36,300 nucleotides of DNA from CAYGJN01 sp964350135 (GTDB lineage: Bacteria; Bdellovibrionota; Bacteriovoracia; Bacteriovoracales; Bacteriovoracaceae). Numbering within the stretch: the stretch's first letter is position 1; each line of letters starts with the position of its first letter. This document shows, piece after piece, positions 8,121 to 16,063 of the stretch. The stretch covers positions 1 to 36,300 of the forward strand of contig CAYGJN010000009.1 of assembly GCA_964350135.1 (NCBI GenBank). The letters run 5' to 3'. The notes below the pieces were generated by a model. The model saw nothing but the letters and a program-made list of their open reading frames with translations. It ran no database searches and had not been told where the DNA came from. A program made the translations under genes and the position numbers.

Positions 8121-8137
8121 AACCTGCCTGACAGGTT
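8121..8137. promoter_or_regulatory. Palindromic operator candidate upstream of the HPPD gene
   Basis: AACCTG-CCTGA-CAGGTT is a perfect 6-bp inverted repeat with a 5-bp centre, 34 bp before the HPPD start and in the divergent promoter region shared with the Nudix-MBL gene. TTGTCC (8114-8119) lies immediately to its left and could be a -35 box, but no good -10 follows. Confidence 0.4.
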
Positions 8138-8170
8138 AGGTTATTACCATGATTTTATAAGGAGTCTATC

Positions 8171-9235
8171 ATGAGTCAAAACAATAATCCCCTTGGTATT
8201 TCAGGAATTGACCACCTGGAGTTCACTGTTGATAATTTTAACTCACCTACCAGAGAGCTTTTTTATCGTTATGGTTTTTCTAAAACCTATGAAAATGCAA
8301 CAAAAGATAAAGAGTTATTCTCTCAAGGACAAATTAGATTTCTTCTAACTAAATCAAACGAAGGTCAATCAAGAAACTATTTTAAGGCACATGGTGAAGG
8401 AGTTTCTAAAATCTCTTTTTCTGTTGAAAATGCTGAACATGCAATAACTGAAGCAACGAAAAGAGGAGCAAAGGCCATAACAGACCTTGAAACAATCGAG
8501 TCCGAACATGGTGTTTTTAGAACCGCGAGCATACAGGGTTTTGGAGATGTTATTAATGAGTTCGTTGAAAGACCTAACTCTTATTTCAGATCAGATTTTA
8601 AAAAGCTTGAAAATGATAATGATGCAAAAATTCTTAAAAATAGAGTAAGTAGAATTGATCATCTTACCAATAATGTACCCAAGGGTGAGATGGAACATTG
8701 GGTAAACTTTTATGAAAGTATTTATGGCTTTAAACAAACCCGCTATTTTGATATCAAAGGGGCCAAAACAGGTCTTCAATCAAAAGTTGTTCAATTAGAA
8801 AATAACTCCGTTATTATTCCAATCAACGAACCTGAAGCAGAAAATGGAAAATCTCAAATTCAAGAGTTTCTAGATCTTCACAAAGGAGCTGGTGTTCAAC
8901 ATATTGCTCTTATGACAGCAGACATTATAAGCACTATAGGAGAGCTCAGAGAGCGCAATATAAAATTTTTAGATGTTCCTGATACTTATTATGAAGATCT
9001 CCCTAATCGTCCATTTAAAATCACTGAAGATATTCCAACTCTTAATAATTTAAGACTTTTAGCTGACGGTGATGCCGAAGGATACTTGCTACAAATTTTT
9101 ACTGAGACACAAATAGGACCAGCTTTTTTTGAGTTTATTCAAAGAAAAAATCATTGGGGCTTTGGAGAAGGAAACTTCCAAGCTTTATTTGATGCTATTG
9201 AAAGAGACCAAATAAAGCGTGGATATCTTAAATAA
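8171..9235 (+). CDS. hpd: 4-hydroxyphenylpyruvate dioxygenase
   Basis: A non-heme Fe(II) enzyme that turns 4-hydroxyphenylpyruvate into homogentisate in tyrosine breakdown. The 354-aa product has two vicinal-oxygen-chelate halves. Metal ligands are visible in RIDHLTNNV, GVQHIALMT and GPAFFEFIQRK, with substrate-loop conservation in FLDVPDTYYEDLP and in the C-terminal FGEGNFQALFDAIERDQ. Length matches bacterial HPPDs. AAGGAG lies 7 nt before the ATG. The next enzyme, homogentisate dioxygenase, is not in the window. A hairpin follows the gene. Catabolism of prey amino acids is a plausible role in a predator (inference). Confidence 0.95.
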   Translation: MSQNNNPLGISGIDHLEFTVDNFNSPTRELFYRYGFSKTYENATKDKELFSQGQIRFLLTKSNEGQSRNYFKAHGEGVSKISFSVENAEHAITEATKRGAKAITDLETIESEHGVFRTASIQGFGDVINEFVERPNSYFRSDFKKLENDNDAKILKNRVSRIDHLTNNVPKGEMEHWVNFYESIYGFKQTRYFDIKGAKTGLQSKVVQLENNSVIIPINEPEAENGKSQIQEFLDLHKGAGVQHIALMTADIISTIGELRERNIKFLDVPDTYYEDLPNRPFKITEDIPTLNNLRLLADGDAEGYLLQIFTETQIGPAFFEFIQRKNHWGFGEGNFQALFDAIERDQIKRGYLK

Positions 9236-9255
9236 TTTTTTTATGGAGTAAAACC

Positions 9256-9280
9256 AGAGTGCCTAATTATCAGACACTCT
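9256..9280. terminator. Hairpin between the convergent HPPD and nuclease genes
   Basis: AGAGTG (9256-9261) and CACTCT (9275-9280) form a 6-bp stem with a 13-nt loop. On the minus strand it is followed by GGTTTT, on the plus strand by AATAAAAATT, so it is a weak, possibly two-way terminator. Confidence 0.45.
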
Positions 9281-9292
9281 AATAAAAATTAT

Positions 9293-10993
9293 TTATTGAA
9301 TACGACAAGATATTTTAACAGGTACATGATCAGAAAATGTTTTCACTATAAGATCTGGATAATACTTAGCATTTCCTGACAGTGCCATTCCCCTATCTAC
9401 AAGTTTTTCAGCAAAACTCTTAACAAGATCATCTTCTTTTTCGATCATGAATTTTTTGAGAACTTTTTCTTTTTGACCTTCAACCCTTAGAGTCTCTCGC
9501 CTTGGAGTAATAAACTCTTTCCAAATAGCATCAACGCCTTCCTGGGTTTGATTTACATATTTATTCTGCATGTACTTATAGATATAATAATTTTGATCGA
9601 TGGCCATAACATCTATAATACTTGCCTTTACTGTTCCATCGTTTTGTACACATTCTTTGACATGATTAGGATTAAAAACAAAATGATCATAATTGCTGGC
9701 ATAGCCATTTTCAGAGTCAATAGATGTCTTCTCATCTATATAAACCTCTCCACCAGGAAATTTTTCAAGAGCCTCTTCCCAGTGAGGATTATCTTTTTCA
9801 AGATTAAAATCTGCCACATAAATGACTTTTTGATCGTAAGCTGTTTTTAGATAATCAACAAGCTCAAGAGTCAGCCTCACCTCTGCCCAACGTGCAAAAT
9901 TGGTCTTAGTCACACCTTTATATGCCTTAATTTGATCATAGCTTGAAAGCTTGTCAAAAGCCGGTGAGATAACCTCTGCTTGTAATTGAGGATCACTTGG
10001 TGATGTAAAAACTACATGAGAAGCTACCATTGTAAACTCAAAATCTAAACTTTTAAAAGAAGCAATAAAAGGTCTCCTTGAGAAGGCCTTAGATTTTTCT
10101 TTAGAGTTTGCAATATAAATCTCGTCATCTTTTCTTTCTTTTTCAATAGCTTTCTTAGATTTTTTCACTCCATTTTTATAAAAAAGATCCACATCATAGA
10201 AAAATGGGATACACCCAAAAAGATTTCCTTTTCTTTCAACTTTCTCAAGAGAACAAAAATCATTAATCGTTGGTCTAACCTTGCTGGCCCTATAGTAAAA
10301 ACCAACAAACTCTTTTTGATCAGAGGGTTTAGCAGACTCCGCTCTGGGCGAAAGTATCAAGGCCCAAGAATCATCAAGCTTTCTAAGTTTATTCAAGATT
10401 TCTACATAGCCTGGAATATAATATGCCGCTTTTGCTTTTTTAATATCTTCTTTTGTGGTTTTAATTTCTGAAAGAGAAATTTTCCCTGAGTCTATCAAAG
10501 CTTGCTTTTCTAATATAAACTCATGTAGCCCATTATTAATTTTATACTCATCCATAGTTACTGGAATAAGCTCAATGCCTGCTAACACATCAAATTCAGT
10601 ATTGATAACTTTTGCAACAAGATCTAAATCTTTGAACCTAGTCTTTCCATTCATTGGATGAAGCATATTAAAACCACCAAGTCTGACTTGAGGGTTAACT
10701 TTCCCACTTTTGATTCTTTCTCTCAGCTTTGGAACGCTATACTTTGAAGTATAAGCTGTAGAGTTATAATGATGATAGTTATAATGACACTCCACCTGGT
10801 ATGGGTTCTCCAGATTTTTTACATGATAGTCACTAATACTAATACATTGCTCTCTGAAAGTTTGGTTATAATATTCAATACGACAATCTGACTTATCAAA
10901 GGCCATATCCTCATCATTAGAACAATTAAGCTCTGCATTTTGAGCAAAGACATTAAACGAGAAGAAAATAGAAATTAATAAAAATAATTGCAA
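9293..10993 (-). CDS. Secreted endonuclease/exonuclease/phosphatase (EEP) family protein
   Basis: 566 aa from TTG 10993. This start is chosen because AAGGAG lies exactly 7 nt upstream and the product then begins with a clean signal peptide (QLFLLISIFFSFNVFA, cut before QNAEL); GTG 11065 would put 24 extra residues, some charged, in front of it. The mature part has DNase I-like EEP blocks in order: VRLGGFNMLHPMNGKTRFKD with DVLAGIELIP (Asn and Glu metal site), FVGFYYRASKV, FTMVASHVVF (His), KVIYVADFNLEKDNP (DxN), ASNYDHFVF, and the final FSDHVPVKISC (catalytic DH). All key residues appear intact. An N-terminal Cys-rich stretch suggests disulfides. It probably degrades nucleic acid, or a phosphodiester/phospholipid substrate, in the periplasm or in prey. 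Confidence 0.8.
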   Translation of the reverse strand: MQLFLLISIFFSFNVFAQNAELNCSNDEDMAFDKSDCRIEYYNQTFREQCISISDYHVKNLENPYQVECHYNYHHYNSTAYTSKYSVPKLRERIKSGKVNPQVRLGGFNMLHPMNGKTRFKDLDLVAKVINTEFDVLAGIELIPVTMDEYKINNGLHEFILEKQALIDSGKISLSEIKTTKEDIKKAKAAYYIPGYVEILNKLRKLDDSWALILSPRAESAKPSDQKEFVGFYYRASKVRPTINDFCSLEKVERKGNLFGCIPFFYDVDLFYKNGVKKSKKAIEKERKDDEIYIANSKEKSKAFSRRPFIASFKSLDFEFTMVASHVVFTSPSDPQLQAEVISPAFDKLSSYDQIKAYKGVTKTNFARWAEVRLTLELVDYLKTAYDQKVIYVADFNLEKDNPHWEEALEKFPGGEVYIDEKTSIDSENGYASNYDHFVFNPNHVKECVQNDGTVKASIIDVMAIDQNYYIYKYMQNKYVNQTQEGVDAIWKEFITPRRETLRVEGQKEKVLKKFMIEKEDDLVKSFAEKLVDRGMALSGNAKYYPDLIVKTFSDHVPVKISCRIQ

Positions 10994-11151
10994 ACTGCAG
11001 CTCCTTATTAAAACCCATCCATAGTGTTTCAGGCTATGTATCAAACCATATTGCGAGTAAAACACATCATCTTTTGTAATTTTTATAGGTTTTTAAGAGG
11101 AAATCTAAATAAAAAATGTCTCAAAATTTTGAAATTAGGCACTTAAGATAA

Positions 11152-11175
11152 AAGGCTCTCCATTCGGAGAGCCTT
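11152..11175 (-). terminator. Flagellin terminator
   Basis: AAGGCTCTCC (11152-11161), loop ATTC, GGAGAGCCTT (11166-11175): a perfect 10-bp stem. On the minus strand it continues with TTATCTT. It lies 23 nt past the flagellin stop codon. Confidence 0.8.
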
Positions 11176-11197
11176 AGAAATATCGTGTTAAGTCTTA

Positions 11198-12031
11198 TTA
11201 ACCGATTAAAGAAAGAGCATTTTGAGACTTCAGGTTGGCCTGGGCAAGTACTGCAGTACCAGATTGCTGAAGAATACTCAGTGTAGCATTTCTCGCTGTT
11301 TCAGAAGCGTAGTCCGTGTCTCTAATACGAGAGTTGGCAGCGGCCTGATTTTCAGCAGAAATCTGCAAGTTATTGATCGTAGAAGTAAGTCTGTTTTGAA
11401 CAGCACCTAGCTCTGCACGCTGACCTGATACAGACTGAATCGCCTTATCAAGAGCGTCAAGACCTGTTTGAGCACCGTCTTTAGTTCCTATTTCTAGACC
11501 TTCAATTGCTAGTCCATCTGAAGTTGAATTAATTAGAGCTGCATTGTATGCAATTCTATCTTCAAACTCATTATTGTTAATACCAATCTGAATGTCATAC
11601 TTATCGCCTGTTCCATTAAGCAGCTTCTTACCGTTAAACTCAGTCACGGCAGAAATTCTGTTAACTTCCTTTTTAAGGTTTTGGAACTCTAGATCAGTAA
11701 ACCCTCTTTCTACATCTGATACAGTATCTGATGCTGATTGGATTGATAGCTCTCTAAGTCTAATAAGGATGTTAGACACTTCATTCAAACCACCCTCTGC
11801 AGTTTGAATTAGTGAAATACCATCGTTAGCATTTCTTTCTGCTTGTCTAGTAGACCTAATGGCAGCCTTCAATTTTTCACTAATTGCGAGACCGGCAGCA
11901 TCGTCAGCAGCTTTAGTAATACGTGAACCAGAAGACAATTTATCAAGGGTGTCACCTTGCTGTCTATTCACGTTCCCTAATGTTCGCTGAGCTGCCAATG
12001 AAGAAACATTGGTGTTAATACGAAAACCCAT
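11198..12031 (-). CDS. fliC: Flagellin
   Basis: The filament subunit, exported by the flagellar type III system. The 277-aa product is almost only the conserved D0/D1 rods: N-terminal MGFRINTNVSSLAAQRTL and KLSSGSRITKAADDAAGLAI, and C-terminal RLTSTINNLQISAENQAAAN and ARNATLSILQQSGTAVLAQA, ending QNALSLIG. The central region is short (about 140-190), so there is little or no D2/D3 domain, as in other bdellovibrio-type flagellins. GGGAGG lies 7 nt before the ATG. It is expressed from its own sigma28 promoter at 12154-12180 and ends at a strong terminator, so it is monocistronic. Other flagellin copies are likely elsewhere in the genome (known for Bdellovibrio). Confidence 0.97.
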   Translation of the reverse strand: MGFRINTNVSSLAAQRTLGNVNRQQGDTLDKLSSGSRITKAADDAAGLAISEKLKAAIRSTRQAERNANDGISLIQTAEGGLNEVSNILIRLRELSIQSASDTVSDVERGFTDLEFQNLKKEVNRISAVTEFNGKKLLNGTGDKYDIQIGINNNEFEDRIAYNAALINSTSDGLAIEGLEIGTKDGAQTGLDALDKAIQSVSGQRAELGAVQNRLTSTINNLQISAENQAAANSRIRDTDYASETARNATLSILQQSGTAVLAQANLKSQNALSLIG

Positions 12032-12153
12032 AACGGAACCTCCCTTGGTTATTAAATCCGTTCTGGAATCAATCTCTCTAAACCTTGATAGATTGCAAGC
12101 TTCCGTGCCTGTTAAAAAATGTAAAACGCTTCACTTAAAATGCGTTCACAGGC

Positions 12154-12180
12154 TCATCGGAGGCGGTATTTTTTTCTTTA
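12154..12180 (-). promoter_or_regulatory. Sigma28 (FliA) promoter of flagellin
   Basis: Minus strand: TAAAGAAA (12180-12173), 11-bp spacer, TCCGATGA (12161-12154). This fits TAAAGTTT-N11-GCCGATAA with exact spacing and an intact TAAAG and CCGAT core. The predicted start near 12147 gives a leader of about 115 nt that can fold AACGC/GCGTT. Confidence 0.8.
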
Positions 12181-12204
12181 GGAAATTTGTTCTGGATTCT
12201 TTAA

Positions 12205-13155
12205 CTATTTGTTAAAAATGCCTTGGGCCTTTAAAAGCTCTTTAAATTTTGACAATAACCCTAGGTCATAATTACCCAACTGATTAACTTGGATGTCTTG
12301 AAGTGCATCCTTATGAGTAATATTTAACATTGTAACCATTCGATCATAACAACAAGTTAGTGACATAATCTCTTGTTCTACAGAGAGTCTTTGCAGTCCT
12401 TCTGGAAAGCCTTCTCCTGAGCTCTTTTCTTCGTGAGTTGAAATAAGCGCTAGAATACTTGAATTAATATGCTCTTTGTCTTGAAGCATTTCAACTGCAA
12501 GGCTTGGATGCTTAGTGTAGACCTTCCACTCTTGCTGCGTAAAATCACCATAAGGCCTAAAAAAAAGCTTTTGATGTTCTTCACTCATCTTAATCCATGC
12601 CAAGTCATGCATCATTCCAGCAACACCTAAGTCATGAACTTTGGCCTGATCAAAACTATACATCTCTGCAAGTTTTACGTTTAAAAAAGCAACACTTACT
12701 GAGTGTTTCACTATGGGATCTGATTCAGACGCCAGAACTTTTCTATAGAGATCCCCAAGAATTTTAGGATTGTTTTGAATAATATCAATCATTCCCTCAA
12801 TTGCTTTTTCTGTATTTTTAAATACTTTGATGCTTTGATAGTCCTCATGCAAGTCCTCAACGGCTGAAGAGGCAACCCCTTGGACCATATCTGCCTTTTC
12901 CTCATTAGAAACAGTTTTGTCACAGGAGATTTCTTTTAAAGAATTATCAAGAAAAGCTTGATACTTTACTTCATCCTCACCATTAATAAAAAGCTGTCTA
13001 ACCTTTTTCTCTTTTAGCTTTGAAAGCCTATCTCTTTGAATATCATCACCATTTTTAATATAAAGAACATAGCGACTTTTTAGATTAATATAAATATCAA
13101 AATCATAGGGGTACTGGGCCCTAAGAGTAGAAAGCCTGATGGGTACATAACTCAT
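12205..13155 (-). CDS. HD-GYP-type protein with GFP in place of GYP
   Basis: 316 aa. The N-terminal about 60 residues (YVPIRLSTLRAQYPYDFDIY) match a small domain common ahead of HD-GYP modules. The HD-GYP part has His151, MMHDLAW (H183-D184), KHP (His216), and STHEEKSSGEGFPEGL, where the usual HHERxDGxGYP has its first His replaced by Thr and Tyr by Phe. HD-GYP enzymes hydrolyse cyclic di-GMP. The Bdellovibrio protein Bd1817 is a known relative lacking the Tyr, so this one may still bind or cut the nucleotide. No clear Shine-Dalgarno is seen. It ends upstream of flagellin on the same strand, and diverges from the 910-aa protein gene, suggesting a link to motility. Confidence 0.8.
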   Translation of the reverse strand: MSYVPIRLSTLRAQYPYDFDIYINLKSRYVLYIKNGDDIQRDRLSKLKEKKVRQLFINGEDEVKYQAFLDNSLKEISCDKTVSNEEKADMVQGVASSAVEDLHEDYQSIKVFKNTEKAIEGMIDIIQNNPKILGDLYRKVLASESDPIVKHSVSVAFLNVKLAEMYSFDQAKVHDLGVAGMMHDLAWIKMSEEHQKLFFRPYGDFTQQEWKVYTKHPSLAVEMLQDKEHINSSILALISTHEEKSSGEGFPEGLQRLSVEQEIMSLTCCYDRMVTMLNITHKDALQDIQVNQLGNYDLGLLSKFKELLKAQGIFNK

Positions 13156-13314
13156 TTTTATTTATTTCCGTCTTGTTAATTTATAGTAATTTTAACTCTA
13201 GATTAAGATTCCTTAAAGTCTTAACATCTAATCACAATATCCGAGGATAAAAGTTTTCACTCTGAATATAACTTATTTACTCAAGTTTAGAATAATCAAA
13301 AAATTCTCTTAATT

Positions 13315-13322
13315 TCCGATAA
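13315..13322 (+). promoter_or_regulatory. Sigma28-type -10 box (TCCGATAA) before the 910-aa protein operon
   Basis: TCCGATAA lies 8 nt before the ATG at 13331, and no Shine-Dalgarno is present, so transcription should begin at or next to the start codon. At the expected -35 position the sequence is TCAAAAAA, a weak match. The same octamer lies before the HD-GYP-like gene at 5397. Confidence 0.5.
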
Positions 13323-13330
13323 ATAGCCGT

Positions 13331-16063
13331 ATGGCAGAAACTAAAAGTAAAGACATTGAAAAAGATGATGGAGCAGAAGAAGCAAAGAGCAACACAAAGC
13401 CTCTTATTTTTATGCACCCACTTTCTGATACTCTAAAAAAACTCATGGAGTCTTTCCAGGATCAAGACCATATTGAGATTTTTGAAGTAGACCTTTTAAA
13501 AGAGGCTATCCAATTGTTTACAACCATGGCTCCAGCCGTAGTTATCTCAAGTGATCCAAGAAAAGTTTTACAGTTCCAAGCAGTAAATAAACGTGCCATA
13601 GCAAAAACATCATCAAAAAATATTTTACTAACACCTAAGAAACTTTCAATGAAAGCTGAAAGAAAATTTGATCAGCTAGGTGTGAGTGATATTATTATGG
13701 AGCCTATTCCTCCAAAGACTCTTTTTTATAAAATTAATCTTCTCATGAAGTCTTTACCTAAGAAAAAAACAGAAGGTGAAGATGATTATGAAATGAAAGA
13801 AGGGATGCATGCAGAGGAAGAAGAGCAAGGAGATACTAATCTTAAACTTAAAAACAAGGGTGGCAAAGAAGGAGACCTTGGTGGATATTTAGAAGGAAAA
13901 CTTTCAAAGAAAGAGGAAGAGGAAAAAGAAAAGAAGGTTAACTATAATAAGATAGATGATGTTTTAAGTAGCAAGAAAAAAAATAATGATCTAAAAAATA
14001 GCGAACAAGTTGAAGATCTTGGTGGCTTCATGGAGGGTAAGGGCGAAGGTCAGATGGAAGACTTGGCCGGAAACTTCAAACTTGACTCTAATGGTAGCGA
14101 AGAAAAGAAAAAACAGAGTGAGCTTAAATATAATGGCGAAGCAGAAAAAAAGAAAGATCAATCCAACTTACAAGCAAAACTTAATAATTTAGAAGATCCT
14201 GAGCTAGCAGACCCTAAAGGAAAAACTAACCTTGAACTTGATGATGATATGGAGGATCCAAACCTTTTTGCAAATACACAAGATGCACCAGAATTAGCTG
14301 ATCCAAAGGAAAAAACGAACCTCGACCTTGAAGATGATATGGAAGATCCAAACCTCTTCACAAATACAAGTGAGGCACCTGAGAAAAAAGATCCTAAAGC
14401 TAAAACTAATCTAAACCTTGAAGAGGATATTGATCCAAAGCTTAAAGCTCCTAAAGCATTAGAGAAGCCGCAAGAAGAAAGAAAAGGAAAAACAGATCTT
14501 AAACTTGAAGAAGATATAATTGATCCAGAGCTTTCAATGAATGAGCTTACAGATCTTCCAGAAAAAGAAAAAAAGAAAAAAACAGATCTCAAGCTTGAAG
14601 AAGATATAGATGATCCACAACTAAGCTTGAGCCAAGAACAAAAGAAGAAGCCTGATTTTAATAATAAAGGTAAAGGTCAAACTGATCAAATAGATGATAT
14701 TGGCGCAGGAACAGGATCAACAGATAAACTAGATCAAAAAGACCTTGCTGGTAAAGGCTCAAAAGAAGAGTTTAAAAAAGAAGACCCTTCCAAAGGAAAG
14801 TTTGGAGAGCAACTTCAACAAGACCCCCTTGCCGGTAAAGGTGGCCGTGATGAGCTTGATCAAGGACCTCAGGTTGGAAAATTAACACCTGAACAAAAGA
14901 AAAAAGAAGAATTAAAAAAGAAACAACAAGCAATAGCAGAAAAAGAAAAGAAAGGCCCTGAATGGGCCAAGATGAACGAACAAAAACAAAAAGAAAATAA
15001 TAAGGCACTTAATCAAGCTGATGATATTGATAAATATATGAGATCTGAAAGTGCCAAGCTTGAAAAGAAAGAAAAAGAGCCTCCCAAAGATAGAGAGGCT
15101 GCATTAAGAGAACCAGAAGAGTTAAAAAAGAAAAAAGCAGATGAGCTCAACGTTGAAGAAGACTGGGATTTTGAAAAAGGAGAAGGCCCTCAAGAGTTTG
15201 AGGACTTCGTACCTGAAGAAAATGAAGGTCCTAAGTACGCTCAAAAAGAAGATCTTGGTGAACAAACTATCGATTATGCTGCAATTAAAAAAGCCTATGC
15301 AGAAGGTACCAGTGGAGATGATGCCTTTAAAGACATAAAGGCTGGAAGTGGAGAAAAACAACCATATACTTTTGAGTCTGGTGAAGGCAGTAAAAAAGAG
15401 CATTATTATAAAGATGAAGATGGTGTTGTAAGAGCAAGTGATGATAAAAAAGAAGAACAAAAAATCTATCACCCTGATTCAAAGGGTGTTGAGCATATGA
15501 TTAAGCTATTAGATAATTACAGAAAGAAGAAGCATGACTTTGTTGATACCGTATCATCAATCGCCCAAACTCTTTATGACCAAAAAGAAGGCTTTGCAAG
15601 TTTCTATTATAAAAAAGGTGAAGCTCTAGAGAGTTTTTTCAGTTTCCATGAAAAAATATCAAATGATAAAGGCAACCCTGATATTTTCGAAAATTGGACT
15701 CAACTTCTTAGTGAGAATAGAGAGAAATGGAGCGAAGATAAGCTACCCCACTGGAAAGACCATACTTTCCAAGAAGAAACAAATTATTATTTCTTTCCTT
15801 ATTATGAAGGACTTAATTTTATTGGTATGGCCGTAGTTACATTTAATAAAAGTTGTGAAGAAAGTGATGGTCCCTTTGTAGAAACCCTGCTAGAGACAGC
15901 AAGAGGGATTTATTTAAACCGCTACCATGAAGACGGTGGCCTTATAGAGTACTCCAGAGGGCCAAAGGAAAGCTCACCTGATAAGCAAGAAGAAAAAAAA
16001 TCAAAGGAAGGTGAAGTTAAAAAAGGACTTTTTGGAAAAATGTTCAAAAAGAAGGCAAGCTAA
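13331..16063 (+). CDS. Large repeat protein with N-terminal pseudo-receiver domain
   Basis: 910 aa, first gene of a four-gene operon; I do not recognise a named family. Residues about 23-143 have the strand/helix pattern of a response-regulator receiver (PLIFMHP; APAVVISSDPRKV; NILLTP; LGVSDIIMEPIPPKTLFYKI), but the conserved Lys of KP is Glu and the acidic pocket is missing. Residues about 150-700 are extremely rich in K, E, D and Q and should be disordered or coiled; they contain five 30-residue tandem repeats at 298-446 and the related blocks DLGGYLEGK and DLGGFMEGK. Residues about 720-870 are a globular domain (HMIKLLDNYRKKKHDFVDTV to ARGIYLNRYH), possibly sensor-like. The tail is basic (KKGLFGKMFKKKAS). 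No signal peptide. A scaffold is suggested, not shown. Confidence 0.8.
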   Translation: MAETKSKDIEKDDGAEEAKSNTKPLIFMHPLSDTLKKLMESFQDQDHIEIFEVDLLKEAIQLFTTMAPAVVISSDPRKVLQFQAVNKRAIAKTSSKNILLTPKKLSMKAERKFDQLGVSDIIMEPIPPKTLFYKINLLMKSLPKKKTEGEDDYEMKEGMHAEEEEQGDTNLKLKNKGGKEGDLGGYLEGKLSKKEEEEKEKKVNYNKIDDVLSSKKKNNDLKNSEQVEDLGGFMEGKGEGQMEDLAGNFKLDSNGSEEKKKQSELKYNGEAEKKKDQSNLQAKLNNLEDPELADPKGKTNLELDDDMEDPNLFANTQDAPELADPKEKTNLDLEDDMEDPNLFTNTSEAPEKKDPKAKTNLNLEEDIDPKLKAPKALEKPQEERKGKTDLKLEEDIIDPELSMNELTDLPEKEKKKKTDLKLEEDIDDPQLSLSQEQKKKPDFNNKGKGQTDQIDDIGAGTGSTDKLDQKDLAGKGSKEEFKKEDPSKGKFGEQLQQDPLAGKGGRDELDQGPQVGKLTPEQKKKEELKKKQQAIAEKEKKGPEWAKMNEQKQKENNKALNQADDIDKYMRSESAKLEKKEKEPPKDREAALREPEELKKKKADELNVEEDWDFEKGEGPQEFEDFVPEENEGPKYAQKEDLGEQTIDYAAIKKAYAEGTSGDDAFKDIKAGSGEKQPYTFESGEGSKKEHYYKDEDGVVRASDDKKEEQKIYHPDSKGVEHMIKLLDNYRKKKHDFVDTVSSIAQTLYDQKEGFASFYYKKGEALESFFSFHEKISNDKGNPDIFENWTQLLSENREKWSEDKLPHWKDHTFQEETNYYFFPYYEGLNFIGMAVVTFNKSCEESDGPFVETLLETARGIYLNRYHEDGGLIEYSRGPKESSPDKQEEKKSKEGEVKKGLFGKMFKKKAS
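14222..14668 (+). repeat. Five tandem ~90-bp repeats inside the 910-aa protein gene
   Basis: Each unit encodes about 30 residues starting KT(N/D)L.L(D/E)(D/E)D(M/I).DP.L and ending in a Lys/Glu/Pro-rich linker; units are 30, 30, 29, 30 and 30 residues. Units 1 and 2 are closest to each other; units 3-5 have diverged. Confidence 0.85.

Noticed and set aside
9548..9850. 100-codon plus-strand frame opposite the nuclease gene
   Set aside because: Lies wholly inside a well-supported gene and encodes only an Ile-rich shadow sequence.
14158..14592. 144-codon minus-strand frame inside the 910-aa protein gene
   Set aside because: Ser/Phe-rich composition is the mirror image of the Lys/Glu/Asp codons of the tandem repeats; no start context.
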